Below are positions 17,346 through 25,561 of a stretch of DNA of 64,000 bases, piece by piece. Made by a program: the position numbers and the translations under genes. Location: contig NZ_JAHGVE010000004.1 in NCBI RefSeq assembly GCF_018835585.1, forward strand, positions 124,001 through 188,000. Reading direction: 5' to 3'. The stretch's first letter is position 1; each line of letters begins with the position of its first letter. Origin of the DNA: Pelorhabdus rhamnosifermentans. Lineage in GTDB: Bacteria > Bacillota > Negativicutes > UMGS1260. The notes below the pieces were generated by a model. That model ran no database searches. It had not been told where the DNA came from and worked only from the letters and a program-made list of their open reading frames with translations.

Positions 17346-17579
17346 CTACAGAAGTACGGACTGCGGATGGTATTCGGACGTTTTGCAAACTTGAACAAGG
17401 TATCGCTGAACTGATAAATTTTTTGCAGTAAAATTTATCAGCGAGATGTTGGTGCTTCGCAACTGATTCAGTCCCAATTTATTTATAAATGCATGAAGAA
17501 GCAAGAGTCCTGCATTCGTAGATAAATTGCCACCGTTGAACTTGATTTTGATTTGAATATTACTTGAATTTATTGGCAT
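17346..17579 (-). pseudogene. IS1380-family transposase remnant
   Basis: The minus-strand frame begins MPINSSNIQIKIKFNGGNLS and continues TNAGLLLLHAFINKLGL, matching the N terminus of IS1380-type transposases (FxxxxLSxxGGLLLLRxLxxxLGL). Similarity stops after about 40 residues, at a likely recombination point near 17460. No terminal inverted repeats or full transposase remain. Confidence 0.55.
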
Positions 17580-17682
17580 TGCATCGAATTTTGAAATTTA
17601 CGTAAATTAAGGCCAATTTATAGAAAAGGCATCTCATTTTTATGGATCATACGATTTCAGATTATAAAGCGAAAGAGACTGA

Positions 17683-18849
17683 TTAATCCTTATAAATATA
17701 GTCATAAGTTATCGGCAGTTTATTATTTAAGCCTTTTGTAAATACCAGTTGGTCAATATCTAGGCCGGATACCCGGAAGGCTGCTGCACAGCCGCGTAAA
17801 TATAAGCTCCACATGCGAACAAAGCGTTCTCCATATTTAGACTTTACTTCGTCGATATGTTCTTTGAAGTTGTCAAACCAATGATCTAGTGTCAGAGCAT
17901 AATGCAACCGTAAACTTTCCGTATGGAGCAGGTGAAAATCATATTCTGGTAATAGCCAAATTGTCTCACGCAGTGAAGGAACATAACCGCCTGGGAAAAT
18001 GTATTTTCCCATCCAGGTATTCGGTGTTCCCTCAAACATGCCTGTTATCGTATGTAATAAGGACATTCCTCCCGGAACCAATAATTCATGTATTTTATTC
18101 ATATATTTGGTCAGATTTTCTTTTCCTACATGTTCAAACATGCCGACACTGATAATCTTATCAAATTGCCACTTGTCAGCATTTAAATCTTGATAATTCA
18201 TCAGTTCAACGTTTACTTGAGATTCTAATCCCAACTCTTTAATCCGCTGTTTTGTTTTTTTATATTGTTCCGTACTTAATGTAATGCCAGTAGCTTGCAC
18301 ATGATATTGTTGGGCGGCACGGATGATTACCCAGCCCCATCCACAGCCAATATCGAGTAATTTTTCACCCGGTTTCAGGTTTATTTTTTTGAGAATATGG
18401 TCAATTTTTTGTAACTGTGCTTGATATAGAGAATCTTTAGCAGTCTTAAAATAAGCACAAGAGTAGCTCATCGTCTTATCCAACCAAAGCGAGAAAAAGT
18501 CATTTCCTAAATCATAATGATGGTGAATATTTTCCCGCTGAATATGGGTATCTGAAGGAGTCATGAGCGGCTCCCTTTTTGGTTCTTGTGGTTGCGTATT
18601 AAGCGCAACAACGCGCAATATATCATCCATTGATCCTTCAAAATCAATGAGTCCGTCCATATAAGCTTCACCAAAAAATAACACCGCATCATCACTATGA
18701 AATTGTAGTGGCGGCTCTTTGTGAAAAATTATTTTAAAAGCAGGTGGCTCATTACCATAATTTTCTTGTTCACCATCCCAAAAAACGACTGAAAACCCCC
18801 CTTGATGCCACTTATTTAACAATAATTTTAAAGCAATTTTTTTAAACAT
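17683..18849 (-). CDS. cfa: Cyclopropane-fatty-acyl-phospholipid synthase
   Basis: 388 residues of the CFA synthase family. An N-terminal lipid-binding-type domain (about 1-95) precedes a SAM-dependent methyltransferase core with LLDIGCGWGWVIIRAA (about 165-180), HHHYDLGNDFF, YSCAYF, GMFEHVG and FPGGYVPS. It adds a methylene bridge from SAM to unsaturated acyl chains of membrane lipids. It is transcribed from the opposite strand to the corrinoid operons and is apparently monocistronic. Its start is preceded by AAAGGA. Confidence 0.92.
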   Translation of the reverse strand: MFKKIALKLLLNKWHQGGFSVVFWDGEQENYGNEPPAFKIIFHKEPPLQFHSDDAVLFFGEAYMDGLIDFEGSMDDILRVVALNTQPQEPKREPLMTPSDTHIQRENIHHHYDLGNDFFSLWLDKTMSYSCAYFKTAKDSLYQAQLQKIDHILKKINLKPGEKLLDIGCGWGWVIIRAAQQYHVQATGITLSTEQYKKTKQRIKELGLESQVNVELMNYQDLNADKWQFDKIISVGMFEHVGKENLTKYMNKIHELLVPGGMSLLHTITGMFEGTPNTWMGKYIFPGGYVPSLRETIWLLPEYDFHLLHTESLRLHYALTLDHWFDNFKEHIDEVKSKYGERFVRMWSLYLRGCAAAFRVSGLDIDQLVFTKGLNNKLPITYDYIYKD

Positions 18850-19101
18850 TTTGTCATGATTCCTTTCATTTCACTCAAGATAAGTAAAATTACTCCCTTT
18901 ATGTGAGAATTTGTTTGAAGAGATGTCGACATTTCTTCAAATGTAATTATAGCAATAACTCAACAATATTTAAAATATTTATTTCGGCTATCTGATATTT
19001 AATTATCGAATATCAGGAAATATAATGTACCCATAAAACCAGACCTGAATTATTCATGGCGAGTTAAAAACGCCACATTACGCTATCGCGTGCATACCAA
19101 T
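18850..19101. other. Intergenic region upstream of cfa
   Basis: AT-rich with no coding signal. It contains an inverted repeat CTGATATT/AATATCAG (18992-18999 with 19009-19016) that could be an operator for cfa, and a short GC-richer stretch at 19057-19095 without recognisable content. Confidence 0.4.
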
Positions 19102-19140
19102 AAAAAAGGCCATGAAATGAATCATAGCCTTAAATTTTTT
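19102..19140. repeat. Dispersed hairpin repeat / terminator of the coiled-coil gene
   Basis: AAGGCCATGA ... TCATAGCCTT hairpin with T-rich ends. Related hairpins occur at 23018-23050 and 30999-31031, and a half copy at 19466-19490. Here it lies directly 3' of the minus-strand coiled-coil gene and probably terminates it. Confidence 0.6.
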
Positions 19141-19145
19141 TAATA

Positions 19146-19427
19146 TTATTCAGCTTTTTGTAGGTCAATAAGGTCGCCCCAATTTTTAGCCGTAATCGTT
19201 TCAACGGCCCGTAAGGTTCGACGTATATCTTGAACATCTTTTTGAGTAACATCAATTGCTATTTTCAAATCGGTAAATCCAGATATCATTTTTTGTTCTA
19301 AATTTTTCTGTCCCTGCTCAAGATTTCTTTGCCCTTGCTCAATATTACTTTGTCCCTGTTTAAGATTTCCTAATCTTTGGCAGATATCTTTTTGTCCTGC
19401 CAAAATCTGTTTTAACAATTCTTCCAT
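19146..19427 (-). CDS. Small coiled-coil protein
   Basis: 93 residues, unrecognised function. A repeated seven-residue unit (LKQGQSN-IEQGQRN-LEQGQKN-LEQ) at about residues 22-45 predicts a coiled coil. The rest (DLKIAIDVTQKDVQDIRRTL) continues the helical pattern. Similar small helical proteins are common in Negativicutes and Clostridia, often with no known role. A decayed paralogue (VTQKDV-like segment) lies at 31041-31240 with the same hairpin behind it. Confidence 0.65.
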   Translation of the reverse strand: MEELLKQILAGQKDICQRLGNLKQGQSNIEQGQRNLEQGQKNLEQKMISGFTDLKIAIDVTQKDVQDIRRTLRAVETITAKNWGDLIDLQKAE

Positions 19428-19597
19428 GCCGATCGCTCCCTTAAATTTATTTTAACATATGTGAATAAAAAAGACCATGAAATGAATTAGCTGTGGAAGA
19501 AATATTAAAGCAGATATATTGATTCTGAAAGAAATTTCCTCGCTCAATAAATTTTGAAAATTGCCTAGCAGGAGATAGGTAGCATTTGTCAAATATA

Positions 19598-19768
19598 ATA
19601 ACAACGCAAAAAATTGCGTTGTTATATGAGCAAGAGGCTCATTTTTGATACCTGAAGGTAGTTAGTTTTTTAGTTTTCTAGTTGTTGTGGTTGTGATTGA
19701 GATTCCTGTGCATGAAACCAGGTAATCCTATCTCTGCGAAAGAGAGGGGCTTGCCTGGTTTTTATTTT
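19598..19768 (+). terminator. Hairpin series in the leader of the ECF S/receptor locus
   Basis: Three structures precede the S-component gene: a perfect 12-bp stem ATAACAACGCAA/TTGCGTTGTTAT (19598-19609 with 19614-19625), a short ATGAGC/GCTCAT stem then TTTT (19626-19646), and a long terminator-like stem AAACCAGGTAA/TTGCCTGGTTT (19715-19725 with 19751-19761) with a T-rich tail ending 22 bp before the start. The last resembles an attenuator, but I recognise no aptamer. The rest of 19428-19790 holds only a half copy of the hairpin repeat. Confidence 0.5.
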
Positions 19769-19790
19769 GTGCGAAAGGAGGTAACACAGA

Positions 19791-20327
19791 ATGACGAATA
19801 CGATGAAATTAGTTTACACGGCATTATTTATGGCGTTGGGGGTAGTTTTGCCGATCACTTTTCACTTTGTAGGAGCCATGGGAGCAATATTTTTACCGAT
19901 GCATATTCCTGTTTTGATGGCTGGTTTATTGCTTGGGGGCAAATCGGGCATGGCGGTTGGCGTTATTGCTCCGGCTTTAAGCAGCTTTTTTACGGGTATG
20001 CCGCCAGTCATACCTGTTCTGCCGCTCATGGTCATTGAATTGGCTTTATACGGTGTTGTCAGCGGATATTTATATCATAATAGGAAAATATCGTTGTTTG
20101 CTTCATTGGTAGGTGCGATGATCCTGGGGCGATTGGGAACGGTTGCTGCTATATTTTTGATGGTTCAGCTTGTACATATTAACATTCCGCCCTTAGGGTA
20201 TTTGATCGGTGGTATTACAACGGGTTTTCCTGGCATCCTCATACAAATGGTTTTGATACCCTTGCTTGTAAAAAGGTTAGAAGGCAGCTATTTGAAAATT
20301 TCGCACATTAAAGGAGAACAGTCATGA
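19791..20327 (+). CDS. ECF transporter S component
   Basis: 178 residues, nearly all hydrophobic, with about six membrane segments and the small-residue helix LVYTALFMALGVVLPITFH at the N terminus typical of S components, which contact EcfT through a Gly/Ala-rich helix 1. It ends by ATGA overlap with the receptor gene at 20324, so the two are translationally coupled. The substrate is unknown; pairing with an outer-membrane receptor suggests a molecule too large for porins. No EcfA or EcfT is adjacent, so it would use a shared module, possibly that at 7471-10015. A strong GGAGG lies before ATG 19791. Confidence 0.75.
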   Translation: MTNTMKLVYTALFMALGVVLPITFHFVGAMGAIFLPMHIPVLMAGLLLGGKSGMAVGVIAPALSSFFTGMPPVIPVLPLMVIELALYGVVSGYLYHNRKISLFASLVGAMILGRLGTVAAIFLMVQLVHINIPPLGYLIGGITTGFPGILIQMVLIPLLVKRLEGSYLKISHIKGEQS

Positions 20328-22336
20328 ATAGAAACAAGCTAATGATTCATATCTTACTTGCCTTAGCACTTACATCCACAACTTATGCAGCAGAAACTCC
20401 AAGTTATGAAATGGAAGAAATTATTGTTCATGCGGATCCTATTCAACAGGCAACGGATGCTACGAATGTCAATGTCAAAAAAATTAGTCCAGGCAAGGCA
20501 TCTACGCTGCCTGAACTGCTAAGCCATGTTACAGGAATTGATATTCAAGTTCGTACAGGTCACGGTGATAATGATGATGGCGCGGTCAAACTTAGAGGGT
20601 TCGATTCGCGGCGCTTTACGGTGCTTGTGGATGGCGTTCCGGCTACCCTGTCTGGTGTGATGGGCGGTAGTTATATGGATTGGGACAGTATCCCACTGAA
20701 TACGATAGAAAAAATCGAAATTATCAAAGGGGGCAAGTCGGCAGCATATGGCAATACTTTAGGCGGCGTTATTAATATTATTACCAGGAAAGCCACAGCG
20801 GCTGGCGGTGAAATCAGTATTCTTACTGGACAATACAATAAGCAGCAGTTGCGTTTTAATTATGGTGCTACACAAGATAAATTGGGCTGGCAGGTCAGCT
20901 ATAATAAAAGCAGTGAAGATGCTTTTTTACGCAATAATGACTACGATGCCAAACAGTATGGATTAAAATTAGATTATGCGTTTACGCCCAAAGATAATGT
21001 GAAATTGAATGTTCGGCAGTCAGAAGAAAAGCGGGGTTACATTTTGCGAAATACGCCAGGGACAGCAGGTTATGATCCTAGTTATCCCGTGATTTCAGCG
21101 ACGGATGCTGAAACGGCTTATTCTAATTATGGTCCCCTAAATAATGGTGCCTACTGGAAAAAATACAATACCAATTTTGATACGGCCTGGACTCATCAGA
21201 CAAACAATGGCTTTATTACACTGGATTACTGGCAGAGCCGTGAAAGACGTCATGAGGTAAATTTTAAAACCGATGGCACTCTTGATTTAGATCGGACCAT
21301 TGTAACGGATAGGTCACGTGGCTGGCTGTTAAATGGTCGGATTAAAGAGGGTTCCCACACTTATACATATGGTACGGAGTACAAACAGTTGCGATATGGT
21401 TATGGGTGGTATAATGTACCGGCAGGTACAGCGAGTGATCTCTATCCTTCCCAGAAAGAAGATATTTATGGAATCTATGCGGACGATACTTGGGCATTAA
21501 CGAACCGTTGGACAGCCAATGTGGGGCTACGCTATGATCAAATGAAGGCGAGCCGAGATGATGAGCGTGCTACAGATATGAAAGATACGAATTATCATGG
21601 TTTGTCACCTAAATTGAATTTCTCGTTCCGCAATAATAAAGATACAACGACCTTTATTGCCATGGATCATGTCTGGCGTGCTCCGTCCATGGCGGAATAT
21701 TTTTGGTGGCTCAATCCGATGTGGGGGAAGTTAGGGACAGGCAGAGAGCTAAAGCCGGAACAGGGATGGTCTTATGAACTCGGTATGACTCATCGGGTGA
21801 ATGAGCAATTTAATACGAAATTTGATTTTTATTACCAGGATATTTCTGATTATATTAATTTTGAGCATCAATACCCTTTCAGTTGTTATAATATTCCCAA
21901 TGCTAAATTGTGGGGCTTTGAGTGGGAGAATAATTATCAGCTCAATGAATACTCCAGCCTCATGCTCAATTATACCAATCAGCATACCCAAAAGAGTGGC
22001 GTCTTGCCCGGTGATAAGCTGGGGCTTTCCGGCGAATTGGATTATCGACCCCGTCATAAGATTGGTTTGACTTATTTGTATGATCAGAAGCCTTGGCAGT
22101 TTCGTTATAATGTGACATATACAGGACAACAAACAGCGAATTATCCCGTTGGATCCACTCAGAAAATAGGGATTGGCGGCTATGTTGTTCATAGTGCGTC
22201 CCTTGTAAGAGATCTTGGTAAGGGTCGAAGCTGTACGTTAGCTGTCGATAATCTTTTTGACAAGCATTATGTCGAACAATACAATTATTCCATGCAGGGG
22301 CGGTTATTCAGTGTCAGTCTTACACAAAAACTGTAA
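20324..22336 (+). CDS. TonB-dependent outer-membrane receptor
   Basis: 670 residues: signal peptide to about YAAET, TonB-box-like EEIIVHADP, a plug domain (VKLRGFDSRRFTVLVDGVPAT, IEKIEIIKGGKSAAYGNTLGGVINIITRKA) and a barrel ending VSLTQKL. It is closer to ferric-chelate/haem receptor style than BtuB style in its plug (RGFDSRR), but the ligand cannot be fixed. Unlike the other receptors it has no cobalamin riboswitch. It is coupled to the S component before it and a methyltransferase after it. Confidence 0.88.
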   Translation: MNRNKLMIHILLALALTSTTYAAETPSYEMEEIIVHADPIQQATDATNVNVKKISPGKASTLPELLSHVTGIDIQVRTGHGDNDDGAVKLRGFDSRRFTVLVDGVPATLSGVMGGSYMDWDSIPLNTIEKIEIIKGGKSAAYGNTLGGVINIITRKATAAGGEISILTGQYNKQQLRFNYGATQDKLGWQVSYNKSSEDAFLRNNDYDAKQYGLKLDYAFTPKDNVKLNVRQSEEKRGYILRNTPGTAGYDPSYPVISATDAETAYSNYGPLNNGAYWKKYNTNFDTAWTHQTNNGFITLDYWQSRERRHEVNFKTDGTLDLDRTIVTDRSRGWLLNGRIKEGSHTYTYGTEYKQLRYGYGWYNVPAGTASDLYPSQKEDIYGIYADDTWALTNRWTANVGLRYDQMKASRDDERATDMKDTNYHGLSPKLNFSFRNNKDTTTFIAMDHVWRAPSMAEYFWWLNPMWGKLGTGRELKPEQGWSYELGMTHRVNEQFNTKFDFYYQDISDYINFEHQYPFSCYNIPNAKLWGFEWENNYQLNEYSSLMLNYTNQHTQKSGVLPGDKLGLSGELDYRPRHKIGLTYLYDQKPWQFRYNVTYTGQQTANYPVGSTQKIGIGGYVVHSASLVRDLGKGRSCTLAVDNLFDKHYVEQYNYSMQGRLFSVSLTQKL

Positions 22337-22345
22337 TGAAGGCGG

Positions 22346-22945
22346 GTGGCTATCATAGCAAGTGAACGTGATTTTTTTAATCGACTGGCCACATCTTGGG
22401 ATGATATGCGGGATGTCAATGAGCATATGCTGACCTATCTGTCAGGTTTAATGGGGCTTGAACAAGGGGATCGGGTTCTTGATATTGGTTCAGGGACTGG
22501 CGTGTTACTACCGTTTATTCATCGCGGGATTGGCAGCACCGGGATGATTACGGCACTAGATTTTTCGGAAAAGATGCTGGAGTGCGCTGAACAGAAGTTC
22601 AAAAATTTGTCCAATATTTCTTTTGCAGCCACGGATATTATGACTTTCCAGAATGATTATTTTTACGATAAAGTTGTTTGTCTTAATTTTTTCCCTCATG
22701 TACAGAACAAGCAGACTTTTTTATTAAAAATTTATTCCTTATTAAAACCGGGCGGTTCCTTGTTTATCATGCATGACATTCCACGTTCTGCAGTCAATGC
22801 CATTCATGAAAGTAGTGAAATCGTCAAGGAAGATCGGCTGCCTGAAGGCAGTGTTCTTAGTGAAATGTTGGTTTCAGCCAATTTTCGCGTGGAAACCATG
22901 ATTGACGATGAACAATGCTATTTTATTAAAGTCGTTACTGTATAG
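22346..22945 (+). CDS. Class I SAM-dependent methyltransferase
   Basis: 199 residues from a GTG start, 9 bp after the receptor. The motif I sequence VLDIGSGTGVLLPFI (about 45-59) is followed by MITALDFSEKMLE and a LLKPGGSLFIMHD strand typical of small class I methyltransferases. The substrate is unknown; modification of the compound imported by the two preceding proteins is plausible. A related 3' fragment sits at 30821-30924, showing that a second copy once existed. Confidence 0.8.
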   Translation: MAIIASERDFFNRLATSWDDMRDVNEHMLTYLSGLMGLEQGDRVLDIGSGTGVLLPFIHRGIGSTGMITALDFSEKMLECAEQKFKNLSNISFAATDIMTFQNDYFYDKVVCLNFFPHVQNKQTFLLKIYSLLKPGGSLFIMHDIPRSAVNAIHESSEIVKEDRLPEGSVLSEMLVSANFRVETMIDDEQCYFIKVVTV

Positions 22946-22949
22946 AAAA

Positions 22950-23050
22950 TGAACGGATGATTGCCAAAAATGGTTAAGGACAATCACCCGTTCAATATGA
23001 TTTTTGGTTTTTTATAATAAAAAAAGCCATGAAATGAATCATGGTCTTAA
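22950..23050 (+). terminator. Terminator after the methyltransferase plus hairpin repeat
   Basis: GAACGG...TGATTG pairs with CAATCA...CCGTTC (about 22950-22997), then a T-rich stretch. The dispersed AAGCCATGA/TCATGGTCTT hairpin follows at 23018-23050. The whole stretch is duplicated at 30930-31031. Confidence 0.65.
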
Positions 23051-23222
23051 GAAATCATTGGCTGCTGAATTATCGAAAGAGCAAGTTAACAAACTCAATG
23101 AATTGCAGAATTATTTTTCGGATCAGGAAACAGTTGCCGGGGATATCTACTATAATCAAGGCTTTGCCGATGGCGTAAGTTTAATGATGCAGTCCTTGAT
23201 GTGGGAAGCGGTTCGAAGGTAG
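23034..23222 (+). pseudogene. Short open frame, probably a 5'-truncated small protein
   Basis: The C-terminal part LSKEQVNKLNELQNYFSDQE, then DIYYNQGFADGVSLMMQSLM, resembles small helical Firmicute proteins of unknown function. The frame runs back into the hairpin repeat without a ribosome-binding site, so the original start seems lost. Confidence 0.35.
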
Positions 23223-23291
23223 AAAAGCTTGGTAAAATCATTTACGTTTGTTTATATTAGATGGTCATGAATATATGGAACAGGAAACAAA

Positions 23292-23338
23292 AGAAAGCTA
23301 CCCTTAGTCAATTTGCTGACTAAGGGTAGCTTTTTTCG
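23292..23338. terminator. Strong bidirectional terminator
   Basis: 17-bp stem AAAGCTACCCTTAGTCA with its complement (23294-23310 with 23317-23333), 6-nt loop, T run. Confidence 0.85.
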
Positions 23339-23399
23339 TAACAAAATTGTCTGTTTTATGATTTATAGTATTTATTATGAACTTTACTTCAGTAATTTA

Positions 23400-23449
23400 T
23401 TGACAGGGAATAGCAGAACTTATATAATGACATTGATAATCATTATCAA
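23400..23449 (+). promoter_or_regulatory. Consensus promoter overlapped by a Fur box
   Basis: TTGACA (23400-23405), a 17-bp spacer and TATAAT (23423-23428). Immediately downstream is the palindrome TTGATAATCATTATCAA (23433-23449), a near-perfect Fur box placed over the transcription start. Iron-replete Fur should block this promoter. Apart from this site, the 382 bp between the preceding remnant and the DUF2325 start contain only the terminator at 23292. Confidence 0.85.
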
Positions 23450-23604
23450 TTGTGATACCGAATAGTTTTTTGTTTGGCATCGTCCATCTACTAAAGGACA
23501 TTATAAACGTTGGGATGGACGAGGCTATCAAGTTTAGAAAAAGCGCTCATTGGCTTTGAATGAAAAATGGCCAGTTTGCTATGTTGGAAAGAGAGGTGAA
23601 AAAT

Positions 23605-23901
23605 ATGTCGATTGTTGTTGTTGGTGCTGATCATCTAGGGGGTATTGAAAAGAATCTATATTCATTAGGTGTTACCGAAATTACCCATGTTTCAGCAAGA
23701 AAGTCTTTGACTAGAAGTAAGTTAAAATTGCCCAAAGCCACAGCTTTGGTGTTAGTCCTTACTGATTATGTAAATCATGGAACTGCTGCTCATGTTAAAT
23801 TTGTGGCTAAAGCTCAAGATATTCCTCTAGTTTATGCCAAGAGATCGTGGAGTTCAGTGGAAGAAAAATTAAATGCCTGTCATTTTTTTGATGTCACATA
23901 A
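23605..23901 (+). CDS. DUF2325 domain protein, iron (Fur) regulated
   Basis: 98 residues. MSIVVVGADHLGGIEKNLYSLG, then THVSARK, and VLVLTDYVNHGTAAHVKFVAK, match the DUF2325 family, a Rossmann-like fold of unknown function common in anaerobic Firmicutes. The start ATG 23605 follows GAGAGGTGA; the longer frame from 23560 adds an unconserved leader. The Fur-box promoter at 23400 is the clearest clue to its role: iron-limited conditions. It appears monocistronic. Confidence 0.8.
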   Translation: MSIVVVGADHLGGIEKNLYSLGVTEITHVSARKSLTRSKLKLPKATALVLVLTDYVNHGTAAHVKFVAKAQDIPLVYAKRSWSSVEEKLNACHFFDVT

Positions 23902-24156
23902 GTGACATCTGTCTTATTATTCTATTTATTTTAGTAGAAGTAATATTACATTATGTTTCGGCGCTGTCGCTTGTACATAATGATTTGTACATAAGTGAGA
24001 GATTTTCATAATTCAAATATAGTTATCCACAATATAATATATAGTTTGTTTCAACATGCATACATTTATATGTTGTGATGATATGGCAAATTTCATCTTG
24101 AAATCAAATTATGAAAAAATCTCAACTCATTATTATTGCGCAGAAGGGGTGTTTTT

Positions 24157-25110
24157 GTGAGAAAGTTTACTACGATGATGATTTTAACAGGATTGAGTTT
24201 TTCTATGACTACGGTGGCTTTGGCTGCTCCTGTTAATTTGACTGGTAATACCGTGATTAAGTATGAAAAAGATACAGCTACAGGCGATCCCAGTATTTCG
24301 GGTATGATGTATAGTGCTACTCTTAATGGGGAAACCGACATTGGCAGTGAATTTTCACTGTATGCTCGCCTTGGTGCTCAGTATGCTACACAGCCGTCAC
24401 TTAGTGATTATAATCTCGACGCTTACGGATCTGATAGAAAATCGGTGTTTTCCCTTGATCTGTTCGGACTGAATTATAAGAGTAGCAACTTTCTTTATAA
24501 ACTGGGTCGTCAGGCTGTGACGGTCGGTACTACAAGCCTATTATATAGTCGCTCTGATTCTAATATTGGTAAACACAATTTTGTTGACGGACTTAGTGCC
24601 ACAGGCAGGGCAGGGGTTTTGGATATTGCAGCAGTTGCGGCACAAGAAGATAATGTGGGATCGGAAAAAAACAAGTTATATGCTATTAGAACGGGGTATA
24701 AGGCAACTGAAAATTTCGATTATGGTCTGACATTAGGACGCTATCAATTTGATGGTGGGGAACATACCAATCATTGGGCGGTGGACGGGACCTATAAAGT
24801 TGGTAAACATAGTGTGACTGCTGAATATGCGAAATCAAATAGTAATGCAGATAATAAAGCCTATGCGGCTAGTTGGAATTATGGTTTCGATGATAAGACA
24901 GCTGTTTACATTACTGGGTTTAAGGTTGAAACAAATGGTGATATGGGGAAACAAAGTGATTTTGACAATGACAATCGGGGAATTTACTATGGGCTTACCC
25001 ATAGCTTGACTGACGCGGATAGCTTAGAAGTCGTTTATAAAAATCAAAAAATTATTAGTAGTGGGCAGAAAAATACGAAATTGGAAGCCACTTTTACTCA
25101 TTCTTTTTAA
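24157..25110 (+). CDS. Putative outer-membrane porin
   Basis: 317 residues from GTG 24157 (GAAGGGG upstream). A signal peptide ends near ALAAP, then alternating beta strands run to a terminal Phe (TFTHSF), as expected for an outer-membrane barrel. It resembles the putative porins of Negativicutes with GRYQFDGGEHTNHWAVDGTY-type strands. The upstream gap 23902-24156 contains an inverted repeat CATTATGT/ACATAATG (23949-23956 with 23974-23981) and a direct repeat TTGTACATAA that might be regulatory. It precedes the zinc-uptake locus, but an association is not shown. Confidence 0.7.
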   Translation: MRKFTTMMILTGLSFSMTTVALAAPVNLTGNTVIKYEKDTATGDPSISGMMYSATLNGETDIGSEFSLYARLGAQYATQPSLSDYNLDAYGSDRKSVFSLDLFGLNYKSSNFLYKLGRQAVTVGTTSLLYSRSDSNIGKHNFVDGLSATGRAGVLDIAAVAAQEDNVGSEKNKLYAIRTGYKATENFDYGLTLGRYQFDGGEHTNHWAVDGTYKVGKHSVTAEYAKSNSNADNKAYAASWNYGFDDKTAVYITGFKVETNGDMGKQSDFDNDNRGIYYGLTHSLTDADSLEVVYKNQKIISSGQKNTKLEATFTHSF

Positions 25111-25186
25111 TTCTCTAATCACGAATAAAGTGTCGCCTTGAGTGGAAAATACAAGATGGCACTTATTCGTGAAGCAACTTTAATTA

Positions 25187-25327
25187 TTATTGTACGTTAT
25201 ACATACCATGACTGTTCATATAATTGAAAATCCCCTCGACGTGTTCCTGTTCTTCTTTCTGGATATGATTTAACGCTTGCCGGACTCCAGTACCAGCTGG
25301 TATAATAAATGACTACGCCGCCCAAGA
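25187..25327 (-). pseudogene. Spore-coat (CotF-like) gene remnant
   Basis: Minus-strand frame ...TGVRQALNHIQKEEQEHVEG, then IFNYMNSHGMYNV and stop. This matches the C-terminal half of Coat_F/ferritin-like spore coat proteins (helical, ending YMxxxGxY). An in-frame stop lies just upstream and no start exists. It hints that the lineage forms spores. Confidence 0.5.
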
Positions 25328-25409
25328 GAACTCCTTTAAAACAACCTGGCTATAAACCAATGCTTCAATGGGGTTTACACCAGACATTAAAATTCCTAAC
25401 GCAAGAATA

Positions 25410-25452
25410 AAAAATCCAGAAGCCCATCTCTGAAGGCTTCTGGATTTTTATT
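25410..25452. terminator. Bidirectional terminator between porin and znuA
   Basis: AATCCAGAAGCC/GGCTTCTGGATT stem with A-rich 5' and T-rich 3' flanks. It serves the plus-strand porin side and the minus-strand znuA side. Confidence 0.8.
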
Positions 25453-25455
25453 GGA

Positions 25456-25513
25456 TATAATCATCAGCATTGCCATTCCAATTTATTCCCGGGGTAGGGG
25501 CTAGTTTGTTACG
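25456..25513 (-). pseudogene. Short duplicated fragment of the CHAP-like gene at 31410
   Basis: ATCATCAGCATTGCCATTCC and CCCGGGGTAGGGGCTAGTTTG nearly repeat 31698-31752, inside the minus-strand gene encoding PAPGMNWNGDADDW. It is a stray gene piece with no start or continuation. Confidence 0.5.
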
Positions 25514-25561
25514 CTTTACATAGAATGCTTTTTTGTCTACGGTTTTAAACTAGCACATTAC

